Origin: Gammaproteobacteria bacterium
Lineage (GTDB): Bacteria; Pseudomonadota; Gammaproteobacteria; Arenicellales; JAJDZL01
Assembly: GCA_022823405.1 (NCBI GenBank)
Contig: JAJDXD010000028.1
Coordinates: 1 to 36,197, forward strand
Reading direction: 5' to 3'
Length of the DNA stretch: 36,197 bases
Made by a program: the position numbers and the translations under genes. Positions 25,830-33,865 of the stretch are shown in pieces. How positions within the stretch are numbered: the stretch's first letter is position 1; every line of letters starts with the position of its first letter. The notes below the pieces were generated by a model, which worked only from the letters and a program-made list of their open reading frames with translations, was not told the origin of the DNA and ran no database searches.

Positions 25830-25841
25830 CAGAGTCTTCCG

Positions 25842-27395
25842 TTACCGATTGAAGTAGCGTTCGAGAAAAGTATCGAAATCTGTATCATCAGATTCCTCGA
25901 TTTTGCGTTGCTGGTCAAACGAATCCGTAGCGACCGCACAGTAACGATCAAGCACATCCTGTTCTAGACTAGTGGCAAGAAATGATTGCTTCGCTTGTTC
26001 AGCAAGTCGCAATGCATAATCAAAAAATGGCTCTTCGTTGGCTTTCAATGCCGCAATAATTTTTGCAGATGGTGTGAGACTGGCATCTTCAATTTTTGCT
26101 CGCTGTTCATTCAGTGCCTCATTGAAGTTATTTCCACCAAGTGAGCTGTCAAAAACTTTCGCAATTCCCTCCATTCGATCTAATAAATCGTTCCCCCAGA
26201 CTCTCGCTGAAATCGTTTTTCCGTTGCGTTTAAGTCTTAAGTCAGGTGCTCGTCCATTTAGCACAACAGCATCTTTGTTTGCTGCGATAACTTCCTGCTG
26301 AGACTTAGACATCGGTTCTGCGGGATTTAGCAAGCAGAATGTGAGGAAAAGATCCATGAATCTCGCCTGATTTTCTGAGATTCCAATTGGACTGAATGGA
26401 TCGAGATCCAGGCAGCGTACTTCAAGATACTCAACCCCCCGGTCCCGCAAAGCAGCTGTTGGTTTTTCTTGAGGTTTGATTGTGCGCTTTGGACGAATCA
26501 CCGAGTAATATTCATTTTCAATCTGTAGCAGGTTAGCATTAAGTTGTAAATATGCACCGTTTCGTTTAACGCCAATTTCCTGGTATGGACGATAGGGCTT
26601 GTTAATGACACTGGACAGTGTGTGAATGTAACCATCCACAGAGTTGTGATCGATTCTGATTTCAGATTGGACGGGGTTTCGATATCCAAAATTGCTCATC
26701 CTTAGCGAAGTCGCGTACTGTCCATAAAGTGTGTGGGAATTGGAACTGGATAAGCTGTCTGGTTGTAAATCACTAAAAAATGATCGACAGGCAGCGGGTG
26801 ATGCGCCGAACAGGTAAAACAACAACCAGCAGTGATGATGGAAGTTGCGAGTTCCTGCCATGTATGCATTGGAAACCGCATCAGGATCGGACTCAGTTGC
26901 TTCGATGCCTAACACTTCCCAGAAAGTGCCGGGAACAGAAAAGTTGTAATGAAGTCCAGCGATGACTTGCATTTTTCTGCCGTAACGGACTCCGAGACCG
27001 CGACGATAAACATGCTTCATTTGACCAATATTTGAAGTGCCAAACTGGGCGATCGGTATGGAGTTTTCATCACTCAGCAAGCACGGTAAGCTGTTGACCC
27101 AGAGCATCTCATTCCCGATGTGGTGATAGACAATCTTATGCAGCTCTGTGAGGTGCTGAAGCACATCGGGGATCGAAGTAAAGACCGGCGTCACCAGTTC
27201 CAGTAAAACTTCGGAATAATCGGTGGTGATGTACGGGTGAGTAAGCGTTGATCCCAACGCTTTTGGGTGAGGAGTCTCTGCCAGTCGTCCATCTGGATTG
27301 ATGCGCAGGCTTTCTTTTTCTATTCCTCGTTTGATTCCAGGAACAATACTCGCCGCACCGTCCGACAGTCTAATTAGCCGCTTTTCGAAACTCAT
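25842..27395 (-). CDS. gshA: Glutamate-cysteine ligase, gammaproteobacterial type
   Basis: A 517-residue protein, matching the roughly 518 residues of the enterobacterial enzyme. It joins glutamate and cysteine with ATP, the first and limiting step of glutathione synthesis. Family blocks include GIKRGIEKESLRI near the N-terminus, TLTHPYITTDYSEVLLELVTP (given here as its two halves TLTHPYITTDYSE and LLELVTP), LHYNFSVP, SLRMSNFGY, and RGVEYLEVRCLDLDPFSP. The ATG at 27395 has a GGTGAG site six bases upstream. It faces the ABC permease gene across a 247-base gap. Confidence 0.95.
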   Translation of the reverse strand: MSFEKRLIRLSDGAASIVPGIKRGIEKESLRINPDGRLAETPHPKALGSTLTHPYITTDYSEVLLELVTPVFTSIPDVLQHLTELHKIVYHHIGNEMLWVNSLPCLLSDENSIPIAQFGTSNIGQMKHVYRRGLGVRYGRKMQVIAGLHYNFSVPGTFWEVLGIEATESDPDAVSNAYMAGTRNFHHHCWLLFYLFGASPAACRSFFSDLQPDSLSSSNSHTLYGQYATSLRMSNFGYRNPVQSEIRIDHNSVDGYIHTLSSVINKPYRPYQEIGVKRNGAYLQLNANLLQIENEYYSVIRPKRTIKPQEKPTAALRDRGVEYLEVRCLDLDPFSPIGISENQARFMDLFLTFCLLNPAEPMSKSQQEVIAANKDAVVLNGRAPDLRLKRNGKTISARVWGNDLLDRMEGIAKVFDSSLGGNNFNEALNEQRAKIEDASLTPSAKIIAALKANEEPFFDYALRLAEQAKQSFLATSLEQDVLDRYCAVATDSFDQQRKIEESDDTDFDTFLERYFNR

Positions 27396-27544
27396 GAATG
27401 CTCACCAAATTTAAGACGACAGTGCAACGATATAATTATTGAAAAGGAAGGGACTATTGAGTTAGTCAAGGATCAGTTCAAGTAAATTCTATCAATTAGC
27501 TACGCAAGCAATTGATAAATATAGGATATAGAAGAGGAGAGAAA

Positions 27545-27613
27545 TTGACAGATAAAGTGAACCGCCAGCTTCAGACTTCGACTGGAGTTACACAGCCAGC
27601 CAAAGCTGGCTAA
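27545..27613 (+). CDS. Possible 22-residue leader or gene remnant before the ABC permease
   Basis: A short frame begins with TTG behind a strong AGGAG site five bases upstream and encodes about 22 residues (TDKVNRQLQTSTG and so on). Its end overlaps a small hairpin (27594-27611). It lies exactly where an ABC ATPase gene stands in related operons. It could be a leader peptide, a remnant of a deleted gene, or chance. No family resemblance is seen. Confidence 0.2.
   Translation: MTDKVNRQLQTSTGVTQPAKAG
27594..27611 (+). repeat. Small hairpin upstream of the ABC permease
   Basis: AGCCAGC (27594-27600) and GCTGGCT (27605-27611) form a perfect 7-bp stem with a CAAA loop. No T-run follows, so it is not a standard terminator. 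It lies 31 bases before the permease start and could act on its mRNA. Confidence 0.45.
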
Positions 27614-27642
27614 TGTGAATGGAAGTTATCTGAGGAATTTTC

Positions 27643-28386
27643 ATGCTGTCTTGGATAGTCATATTGCGCCGGGAATTGGCGGACTATTTTTATACACCGA
27701 TTGCCTACATTTTTCTGATCATTTTTCTTACGCTAAGCGGGGTGCTGACATTCTACGTGGGTGAATTTTTTCAGTTTGAACAAGCTGAACTAACTTCATT
27801 TTTCAGTTTCATTCCGTGGCTTTTTTTAGTGTTGGCACCTGCGCTGGGTATGCGATTGTGGGCGGAGGAAAGAAAGACTGGTACGATTCAAACACTACTC
27901 ACTTTACCAGTCAGTACATTCTCTGTGGTATTGGGAAAGTTTGTTGCGGTCTGGATCTTCACTGCTTTCGCACTAGTACTTACCACACCAATTTGGCTGA
28001 CGGTTAATTATCTAGGTAATCCAGACAACGGTGCGATTGTCGCTGGATATTTTGGGAGTTTACTTTTAGCCGGGGGATATTTGTCAATCAGCTGCTTTGC
28101 ATCAGCTCTGAGTCAGAATCAGGTTGTTTCGTTTGTATTGGGAATTGTTATCGGGCTTTTTTTCACAATAGGTGAAGTAACTCTGATTCAGGATGTTTTG
28201 ACGCCTGTTTTGCCAATCCCTTTACTAGAAGCCATTGCGGGGTTAAGTTTTCTTGGTCATTTCAATCAGATGGCAAAAGGCGTAATTTCATTGTCAGATG
28301 TGGTCTTTTTCTTCTCTGTTGCAGCTTTGTTTCTTTACTTGAACGGGTTAGCGGTATCAGTAAAGAAAAGACAGTCAACAAATTAG
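27643..28386 (+). CDS. ABC-2 type permease, GldF-like
   Basis: A 247-residue membrane protein with six helices. Its start, MLSWIVILRRELADYFYTPIAYIFL (opening with RRELADYF), and the block LGMRLWAEERKTGTIQTLLTLP are typical of the ABC-2 permease of GldF/NosY-like systems. The EERKTGT segment is the coupling region to the ATPase. In the usual operon an ATPase gene stands just upstream and GldG and DUF4340 genes just downstream. Here there is no ATPase gene upstream and GldG is 3.5 kb away. The ATG has a GAGGA site seven bases upstream. The gene looks intact, so it should work if an ATPase is supplied from elsewhere; substrate unknown. Confidence 0.88.
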   Translation: MLSWIVILRRELADYFYTPIAYIFLIIFLTLSGVLTFYVGEFFQFEQAELTSFFSFIPWLFLVLAPALGMRLWAEERKTGTIQTLLTLPVSTFSVVLGKFVAVWIFTAFALVLTTPIWLTVNYLGNPDNGAIVAGYFGSLLLAGGYLSISCFASALSQNQVVSFVLGIVIGLFFTIGEVTLIQDVLTPVLPIPLLEAIAGLSFLGHFNQMAKGVISLSDVVFFFSVAALFLYLNGLAVSVKKRQSTN

Positions 28387-28387
28387 T

Positions 28388-28624
28388 GTGAAACAGCCTC
28401 AAAAATCAGTGGGATCTGTTGGCTGCATTGATCCTGTAACAATCTACTACGGCACTTCCTTGCAGTTAAAAAAAGAAAAAACGCTTCATTTGACAAATCA
28501 ACGCTGTTTCGTGAATATTGGTTATGTACGTCAATTGAACACACACCTGTTGGAACAGGAGATTGGTGCTTTCCGACTTGGTACTAATGATGTTCTGTGT
28601 TTTTCAATTCAACAGAACCAATAG
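28388..28624 (+). CDS. Hypothetical small protein directly after the ABC permease, possibly a gene remnant
   Basis: A 78-residue frame starts with GTG one base after the permease stop and reads QPQKSVGSVGCIDP near its N-terminus. I do not recognise it. It has no membrane helix or signal peptide and is rich in Gln, Asn and Thr. After its TAG the same frame stays open for 48 more codons to a TAG at 28769-28771, which would suit a decayed longer gene. The rest of the gap to the PPTase start (28822) holds nothing clear. No ribosome binding site is seen beyond possible coupling to the permease stop. Confidence 0.3.
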   Translation: MKQPQKSVGSVGCIDPVTIYYGTSLQLKKEKTLHLTNQRCFVNIGYVRQLNTHLLEQEIGAFRLGTNDVLCFSIQQNQ

Positions 28625-28821
28625 TTTGAAGATAAAATATTGTTTTTTACTACCTTGGTGGATGAGGTTCCGAACGACTTAATTGGACCCATCGAAAGTT
28701 TTGTGACAAACGCTGCTTTTACCAGTTGTAGAAATAGAATCTACTCGCCGGGATTGACCTCTTCGCGTTAGTCCTGGTTTTTCAGTTTGACACTTCCACG
28801 GTGCTCTGAAAAATCTGCTTT

Positions 28822-29526
28822 ATGCCCGCTAATCTCATTGCATCCGGCTTCCATACGTTCCATAGAGTGGGTGATATATTTGTTGCGCATGTAGATCTGT
28901 CACCTCATGAGAAGCGCGAGAAATACGCCATTTCCTGGCTCGATGAACAAGATCTGGATCGCTGTGCCCGGTACTGTTATGATCGACCCAAACGAGAATT
29001 TGTACTGTGTCGAGCCACACTACGTTACATTCTCTGCTCCAGACTCGGCTTCGAAAACAAAAGTCTTTCTTTCGGCACCTTAGAGCACGGTAAGCCGTTC
29101 GGACTGGTGGATGGGAAGGTGGCACCAGTCAGTTTCAACGTGAGCCATAGCGGTAAACACGGGTTGATTGCCATTGGACCACAGGGAATGCTAGGCGTAG
29201 ATGTGGAGGAACGCACTACCCGCGTTGACATCGACTCGCTGATTGAGACTGTTTACGGACCTAATGAGCAGGCTGAATTTGAATTATTGGGAGAATCCGA
29301 TAAACGACACCTGTTTTTCAAACTCTGGACGCTCAAAGAGTCATTAATTAAAGCTCTTGGCACAGGGTTTACTTTGGACCCTGCCCGATTCGAGATTCCG
29401 AGATCCATACGGCGAGACGAGAAAACGGATTACTTTCGCTTTCCTCACTTGCCAAACACTAGTTGGAAACTTGAAAATCTGGAAAATGACAAATTTGCTG
29501 CTGCCCTAGCGTATGAACAAAATTAA
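28822..29526 (+). CDS. 4'-phosphopantetheinyl transferase, Sfp/HetI type
   Basis: A 234-residue Sfp-type enzyme. It moves phosphopantetheine from coenzyme A to a serine of carrier proteins of polyketide, peptide or fatty-acid synthases. Motifs are FNVSHSGKHGLIAI (105-118), the Mg-binding GVDVEE (125-130) and WTLKESLIKALGTGF (169-183). The length fits the family. No PKS, NRPS or carrier-protein gene is in the window, so the target lies elsewhere; it may be the only such enzyme of the cell besides AcpS. It sits between the ABC permease and GldG genes, which usually adjoin. Base composition seems slightly more GC-rich than the flanks by eye. Confidence 0.92.
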   Translation: MPANLIASGFHTFHRVGDIFVAHVDLSPHEKREKYAISWLDEQDLDRCARYCYDRPKREFVLCRATLRYILCSRLGFENKSLSFGTLEHGKPFGLVDGKVAPVSFNVSHSGKHGLIAIGPQGMLGVDVEERTTRVDIDSLIETVYGPNEQAEFELLGESDKRHLFFKLWTLKESLIKALGTGFTLDPARFEIPRSIRRDEKTDYFRFPHLPNTSWKLENLENDKFAAALAYEQN

Positions 29527-29874
29527 TTACTCACTTGATAAAAGAACGAGAAGGCACGATGAAGGCTGATAGTTCTACTTGGGATTTAGCTGCACCATGC
29601 TCAGTCCATGATGTTCATTAAGAAGATTAGTTTTCGTCAAGCTACGACACCATAAAAATCCAGCAGGTGTTGTGCGTTACTTTCAGTTCATCAGGCTTGA
29701 GATTGCAAGTAATTTTCTAAAACGATATGCTCGCTATATTAGAGAAGTGGTAAAAGTTACAACAGACAGCCATCCCATTATGTCAGTAAAAAGTACCGGC
29801 AGAAAATTTGGCAGTTTCATCATTCCTATTTTGTCTTCTAAGTCAAGCTGCATTCGAAGGTGAGTGAAAGGACC
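29527..29874. other. 348-bp gap upstream of the NCS2-like permease
   Basis: I see no firm gene here. A 20-codon frame at 29559-29621 has a GAGAAGG site before its ATG, and a 63-codon frame at 29672-29863 ends in a GTGA overlap with the longer start of the next gene. Neither resembles a known family. No clear terminator or promoter is visible. Confidence 0.35.
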
Positions 29875-31602
29875 ATGAGTTCGGACAATTCGGTTCTGCG
29901 TTACCAGGCGAATGAAAAACCGCCTCTGACAGTATCCTTTCTCCTTGGACTGCAACTTACAGCTCTGAGTATATCGGCCACGATCCTGATCACCACTGTT
30001 ACTATGCGTGCCGGGGGTCAGAGCGAAGCTTATCTCTCATGGGCCGTATTCGCCGCTGTTGCAATCGGAGGCGGAATTACCATTCTTCAGGCATTTCGCT
30101 TCTGGCGGTTTGGAATGGGCCACATACTAATGATGTGCAGTGCAGCTGTATATATTGCATTCAGTATTGAGGCGCTACGAATTGGTGGACCTGCAACTCT
30201 CGCTACACTAGTGGTCGTCTCGGCACTAGTGCAAATTGTAGTTTCCAACAGGCTTTCGCTGTTCCGGCAAATTTTCACACCGGTTGTCTCGGGAACCGTT
30301 CTTATGTTGCTACCTGTTTCAATTTTGTCTCCCATCGTCGAGATGTTAGAGGATGTTCCACAGGCAGGTGCACAGATTGGAGGCCCGCTGAGCGCACTGG
30401 TGACTGTACTCATCATATGCGGATTCACACTAAAGGCAACAGGAGCAATTCGGTTATGGGCACCCGTCATCGGTGTAGTGGCGGGTACGTTAGTCGCTGC
30501 TTTGTTTGGTCTTTACGATACGACGCGTGTTGCTGAGGCTTCGTGGGTCGGATTGCCTGCGCTCCAAATTCCCGGATTAGACCTTCGGTTCGGACACATA
30601 TTTTGGTCACTTCTTCCTGGTTTTGTGTTTGCCGCGATGGCTGGCTCCATTAGGGCGATCAGCAATGCCATTGCGATCCAACGGGTATCCTGGCGTCAAT
30701 CGCGGGCTATAGAGTTTCGGGAGGTGCAAGGAGCAATTGCCGCCGACGGTCTTGGTAATGTACTCTCAGGATTAGCCGGAACGGTGCCGACTTCATCCCT
30801 TTCCACAGGAGCCTCCCTGGCACAGCTCACCGGAGTTGCTAGTCGTCACGTCGGGATCGTAGCAGGTACTATTTTCCTGTCTCTGGCTTTCTTGCCTAAA
30901 GCATTGGCCGTTATGTTAGCGATTCCGGGACCGGTATTTGCCGCATTTCTTTTTGTCATGATCGGGATGCTTTTCATAATCGGTGTACAAATGATTGTTC
31001 ATGATGGAATCGATCATCGCAAAGGTCTAATAGTGGGAGTTTCATTCCTGTTTGGTGTGGCTATTCAATGTGGGATTGTTTACCCGGAGTTTATTTCGAA
31101 ATTCGCCGGTGGTGCTTTCAACAATGGTATGATAGTTGGCGCATGCGTCGCCATTCTCATGACCTTGTTGATGAAAGTCGGGGGAACTCATTCTAGGCGT
31201 CTGGAAACTGTTGTTGAACTGTCCTCCCTACCAACAGTCAGCGAGTTTGTACAAAATTTCGCCTCTTCGGGAGGTTGGAACGAAGCGATGGGAGACCGTC
31301 TGAGTGCCGTTTGTGAGGAAGCTTTGCTGACACTGATCGAGCAGGAGTCAGTTAAAGAGAGCGGTGAACAAAAGCTGATATTGCTTGCCAAAAAAGATGG
31401 CAAAGGTGTGGTTCTTGAGTTTATCACCACAGCGGGTGAGGGTGAAAACCTTGAAGATAGAGTTGCATTATTGGCAGAACAAGCCGAGCAATTTCCGATT
31501 GAAGAGAATTTATCGCTACGGGTACTGCAACATTTGTCCGCATCGGTGCGTCACCAAAAATATAGCGATGTGGATTTTGTGACCGTTCGTGTTGAACCCT
31601 AA
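29875..31602 (+). CDS. NCS2-family (xanthine/uracil permease-like) transporter with extra C-terminal cytosolic domain
   Basis: A 575-residue protein (580 from the GTG at 29860). Residues about 20-435 form the NCS2 membrane fold, shown by FTPVVSGTVLMLLPVS, GLGNVLSGLAGTVPTSSLS, LTGVASRHVGIVAGTIFL and AIPGPVFAAFLFVMIGMLF. Several usual substrate-site residues differ. The QH of helix 1 is QL (LLGLQLTALS), the conserved Glu region of helix 8 reads AGSIRAISN, and the NxG signature of helix 10 reads STGASLAQLTG. Residues about 440-580 form a soluble domain resembling a GHKL/anti-sigma-type ATPase: AVCEEALLTLIEQE stands where the N-box would be, and ENLSLRVLQHLSASVRHQKY where the lid/G-box would be. 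Its ATP-binding Asn and DxGxG are missing. Substrate cannot be predicted. The ATG at 29875 has AGG three bases upstream. Confidence 0.8.
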   Translation: MSSDNSVLRYQANEKPPLTVSFLLGLQLTALSISATILITTVTMRAGGQSEAYLSWAVFAAVAIGGGITILQAFRFWRFGMGHILMMCSAAVYIAFSIEALRIGGPATLATLVVVSALVQIVVSNRLSLFRQIFTPVVSGTVLMLLPVSILSPIVEMLEDVPQAGAQIGGPLSALVTVLIICGFTLKATGAIRLWAPVIGVVAGTLVAALFGLYDTTRVAEASWVGLPALQIPGLDLRFGHIFWSLLPGFVFAAMAGSIRAISNAIAIQRVSWRQSRAIEFREVQGAIAADGLGNVLSGLAGTVPTSSLSTGASLAQLTGVASRHVGIVAGTIFLSLAFLPKALAVMLAIPGPVFAAFLFVMIGMLFIIGVQMIVHDGIDHRKGLIVGVSFLFGVAIQCGIVYPEFISKFAGGAFNNGMIVGACVAILMTLLMKVGGTHSRRLETVVELSSLPTVSEFVQNFASSGGWNEAMGDRLSAVCEEALLTLIEQESVKESGEQKLILLAKKDGKGVVLEFITTAGEGENLEDRVALLAEQAEQFPIEENLSLRVLQHLSASVRHQKYSDVDFVTVRVEP

Positions 31603-31939
31603 AGCGTGAGTCACATTCCAAGCCGCCAGACCCAGACCCAGACCCAGATTCCAGTCGTTTCGAGATTGATTTTCACTCGCATCAAAGTTGCAGCGAACTG
31701 TTTTATGCTTGTTCACGCAAAATAAAGCACCGCCATAGACAGTTAGTGAAGATCCTCAACAATTTGCTCGATTTCTTCGTTACCAACCAAGTCTTACTCA
31801 AATTAGCAAATTGAATTTGCAGCCATTACAATTCACTCGGATGAATCGGAAGCGAATCAGGTGTTCAGTCATGAATCGTATCGTTGACTCGAAATTTTGC
31901 AGTTAATTCTTTGAAAAACATTCTTCATTCCGCTTGTTA
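31603..31939. other. 337-bp gap between the NCS2-like gene and gldG
   Basis: It starts with a short tandem repeat (31626-31649) and holds no gene I can support. A TTGACT hexamer at 31884-31889 could be a -35 box for gldG, but no good -10 follows at 16-18 bases. No hairpin with a T-run was found for the NCS2-like gene. Confidence 0.35.
31626..31649 (+). repeat. Hexanucleotide tandem repeat (CCAGAC, four units)
   Basis: Four head-to-tail copies of CCAGAC, the last one ending in T instead of C. It lies 24 bases after the stop of the NCS2-like gene, in non-coding DNA. It could vary in copy number by slippage but no effect on a gene is evident. Confidence 0.7.
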
Positions 31940-33865
31940 ATGTTTATTCGAAACTTGAAATCCAATCTTTCGACCACTGCTTCTGTCATACTTGCAGTCT
32001 TGATATTCTTAGCAGTCAATCTGTCAAGCGGAGAGTTATTGGCGCGTTTTCGTCTGGATTTAACCGAAAACAAACTCTACACCCTTTCTGAGCAAACAGT
32101 CTCTACGCTACAGTCGCTGACTGAACCAATTTCAATGAGTCTGTTCATAACGCGATCAGAACTTCTTCAAATTCCAGGAATCAGTACATTTGCAGGTCGA
32201 GTCGAAGACCTGTTGCGTGAATTCGAGCGGCTTTCCAATGGCTATATTTCATTTCGAATTGTGGACCCCCGTCCTTTTTCTGAATCAGAAGACGCTGCTG
32301 TTGGTCATGGATTACAGGGCATACCCTTGCAAAGTGGTAGTACACTCTATTTTGGATTGGTGGCTACTAACAGTACAGACGGTACCCAGGTCATCCCTCA
32401 AATTTTGCTTGAGCGCGAGGAACTGCTCGAATATGACCTCATCCGACTGATTGTTCAGCTAGATGGTCGGGAGCGAAAAAAGATTGGCTTAATCAGTTCA
32501 CTGCCAATTCAGGGTACTGGGGGTTTTCCGATTGGTTCAACACCCCAGCAGTCACCCTGGACATTTTTTCTGCAGATGAACGAAATTTATGAAGTCGAAA
32601 TGCTGTCGCCATCCATTGAGTCATTGCCCGATGACATTGAAATGTTGTTTCTTCTTCACCCAAGAACATTCTCAAATAAGTTGCTGTATGAAATAGATCA
32701 ATTCGTCCTGCAGGGTAATAGTCTGTTATTAGCGGTTGACCCGTTTTCGGAAATTCTGTCGGCCATTCTGGGTTCGACACAACTGCAGGAACTAGATACA
32801 AGCTCAGACCTCAATCAATTGACTGAGCACTGGGGAGTGACCATGCAGCCAGGTAAAATTGTTGGAGATTTACCGATTTCCGCTCGAGTGCTGGAAGGTG
32901 ACGGATCTTCTGGTAGGACCATTAATTACCCAGTCTGGATGAATATTCAACCTGAGCAGTTGAATCCGCTTGATGTTGTTACCGCGAAACTGGGTAATCT
33001 GATTTTCGCAACAGCAGGCGTACTCGAAATTAACGGCGGTTTGGCAACAAAGATCACTCCACTGATCCGTACCTCTGAGTCTGCCAAACTCTATGATGTT
33101 GGATTCTTCAACAGCGTTTCATCCATTCGTGAGTTGCTAGATGGCTACGAAGAGGGTAACCAGCGGTGGCCAATTGCAGCAAGAATTCGCGGTAGGGCAT
33201 CCACAGCCTTCCAAAACGGTCCACCAGCTGAAGAAAGTGAGATTTCAAATGGAGTCAATTCAGAACATCTTGCGAGTGGTGAGATCAATGTCATCGTGAT
33301 TGCGGATACGGATTTCTTGCATGATCGTTTCTGGGTACGCACCCAGCAGTCATTTGGTCAGACCTTGCTCTTTGCAGAAGCGTCGAATGGTGAATTGATC
33401 AACAATGTGCTTGACAATCTGTCTGGTGATGACCGATTGTTGGGGATACGTACGCGTGGACGCTCTTTTCGTCCATTCGTACTGACGCAACGAATACGCC
33501 AGGAAGCAGAACAGAAGTACTTGCAGCACGAAAAGCAATTGCAGGAAGAACTGCAGCGCGTCGAAGAGTTTCTTGCGAATTTTGTACAAGAGAATGGCGA
33601 GACTTCAGCAGAGATCATCATTACCGATGAGCAGCGCCAAGAGGTCAAAAAGCTTCGCGAAACCCATCTATCCATTCGACAGCAATTGCGTGAGGTGCAA
33701 CATAATCTAGTCAAGGATATCGAGCAACTAGAAAATCGTCTGATGCTGCTGAACCTGCTTGTGGTTCCCTTGCTGCTAGCCATTGCGGGTGCTTTGATTT
33801 GCACAGTCGGTGCTCGCCGACGTGACAGAAGGCTCGCACTGCGAATCGCTGAAAGTTCGCATTGA
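31940..33865 (+). CDS. GldG-like ABC-transporter auxiliary protein
   Basis: A 641-residue protein of the GldG/ABC_transp_aux family. An N-terminal membrane helix (about 12-32) is followed by RFRLDLTENKLYTLSEQT, the family hallmark, and a large periplasmic domain with the Rossmann-like blocks KKIGLISSLPIQG and MLFLLHPRTFSNKLLYEIDQF. Near the C-terminus a long coiled coil rich in Gln and Glu (about 505-600) leads to a second membrane helix (about 605-625) and a basic tail. Such proteins act with a GldF-type permease and an ATPase; the process is known for gliding in Bacteroidota but not in proteobacteria. The frame can also start at TTG 31934. Its stop overlaps the next start (TTGA). Confidence 0.88.
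   Translation: MFIRNLKSNLSTTASVILAVLIFLAVNLSSGELLARFRLDLTENKLYTLSEQTVSTLQSLTEPISMSLFITRSELLQIPGISTFAGRVEDLLREFERLSNGYISFRIVDPRPFSESEDAAVGHGLQGIPLQSGSTLYFGLVATNSTDGTQVIPQILLEREELLEYDLIRLIVQLDGRERKKIGLISSLPIQGTGGFPIGSTPQQSPWTFFLQMNEIYEVEMLSPSIESLPDDIEMLFLLHPRTFSNKLLYEIDQFVLQGNSLLLAVDPFSEILSAILGSTQLQELDTSSDLNQLTEHWGVTMQPGKIVGDLPISARVLEGDGSSGRTINYPVWMNIQPEQLNPLDVVTAKLGNLIFATAGVLEINGGLATKITPLIRTSESAKLYDVGFFNSVSSIRELLDGYEEGNQRWPIAARIRGRASTAFQNGPPAEESEISNGVNSEHLASGEINVIVIADTDFLHDRFWVRTQQSFGQTLLFAEASNGELINNVLDNLSGDDRLLGIRTRGRSFRPFVLTQRIRQEAEQKYLQHEKQLQEELQRVEEFLANFVQENGETSAEIIITDEQRQEVKKLRETHLSIRQQLREVQHNLVKDIEQLENRLMLLNLLVVPLLLAIAGALICTVGARRRDRRLALRIAESSH

Noticed and set aside
27492..27515. Imperfect hairpin (TCAATTAGCT against AGCAATTGA) in the gshA/permease gap
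   Set aside because: It has a bulge, is AT-rich and is not followed by a T-run; it is too weak to call a regulatory site.
29875..31602. SulP/SLC26 anion transporter with a STAS domain
   Set aside because: The membrane part has NCS2 blocks (GNVLSGLAGTVP, LTGVASRHVGIVAG), and the tail does not look like a STAS domain.
28822..31602. Integrative element carrying the PPTase and NCS2-like genes
   Set aside because: No integrase, transposase, terminal inverted repeat or flanking direct repeat was found, so only a plain insertion or rearrangement is proposed.
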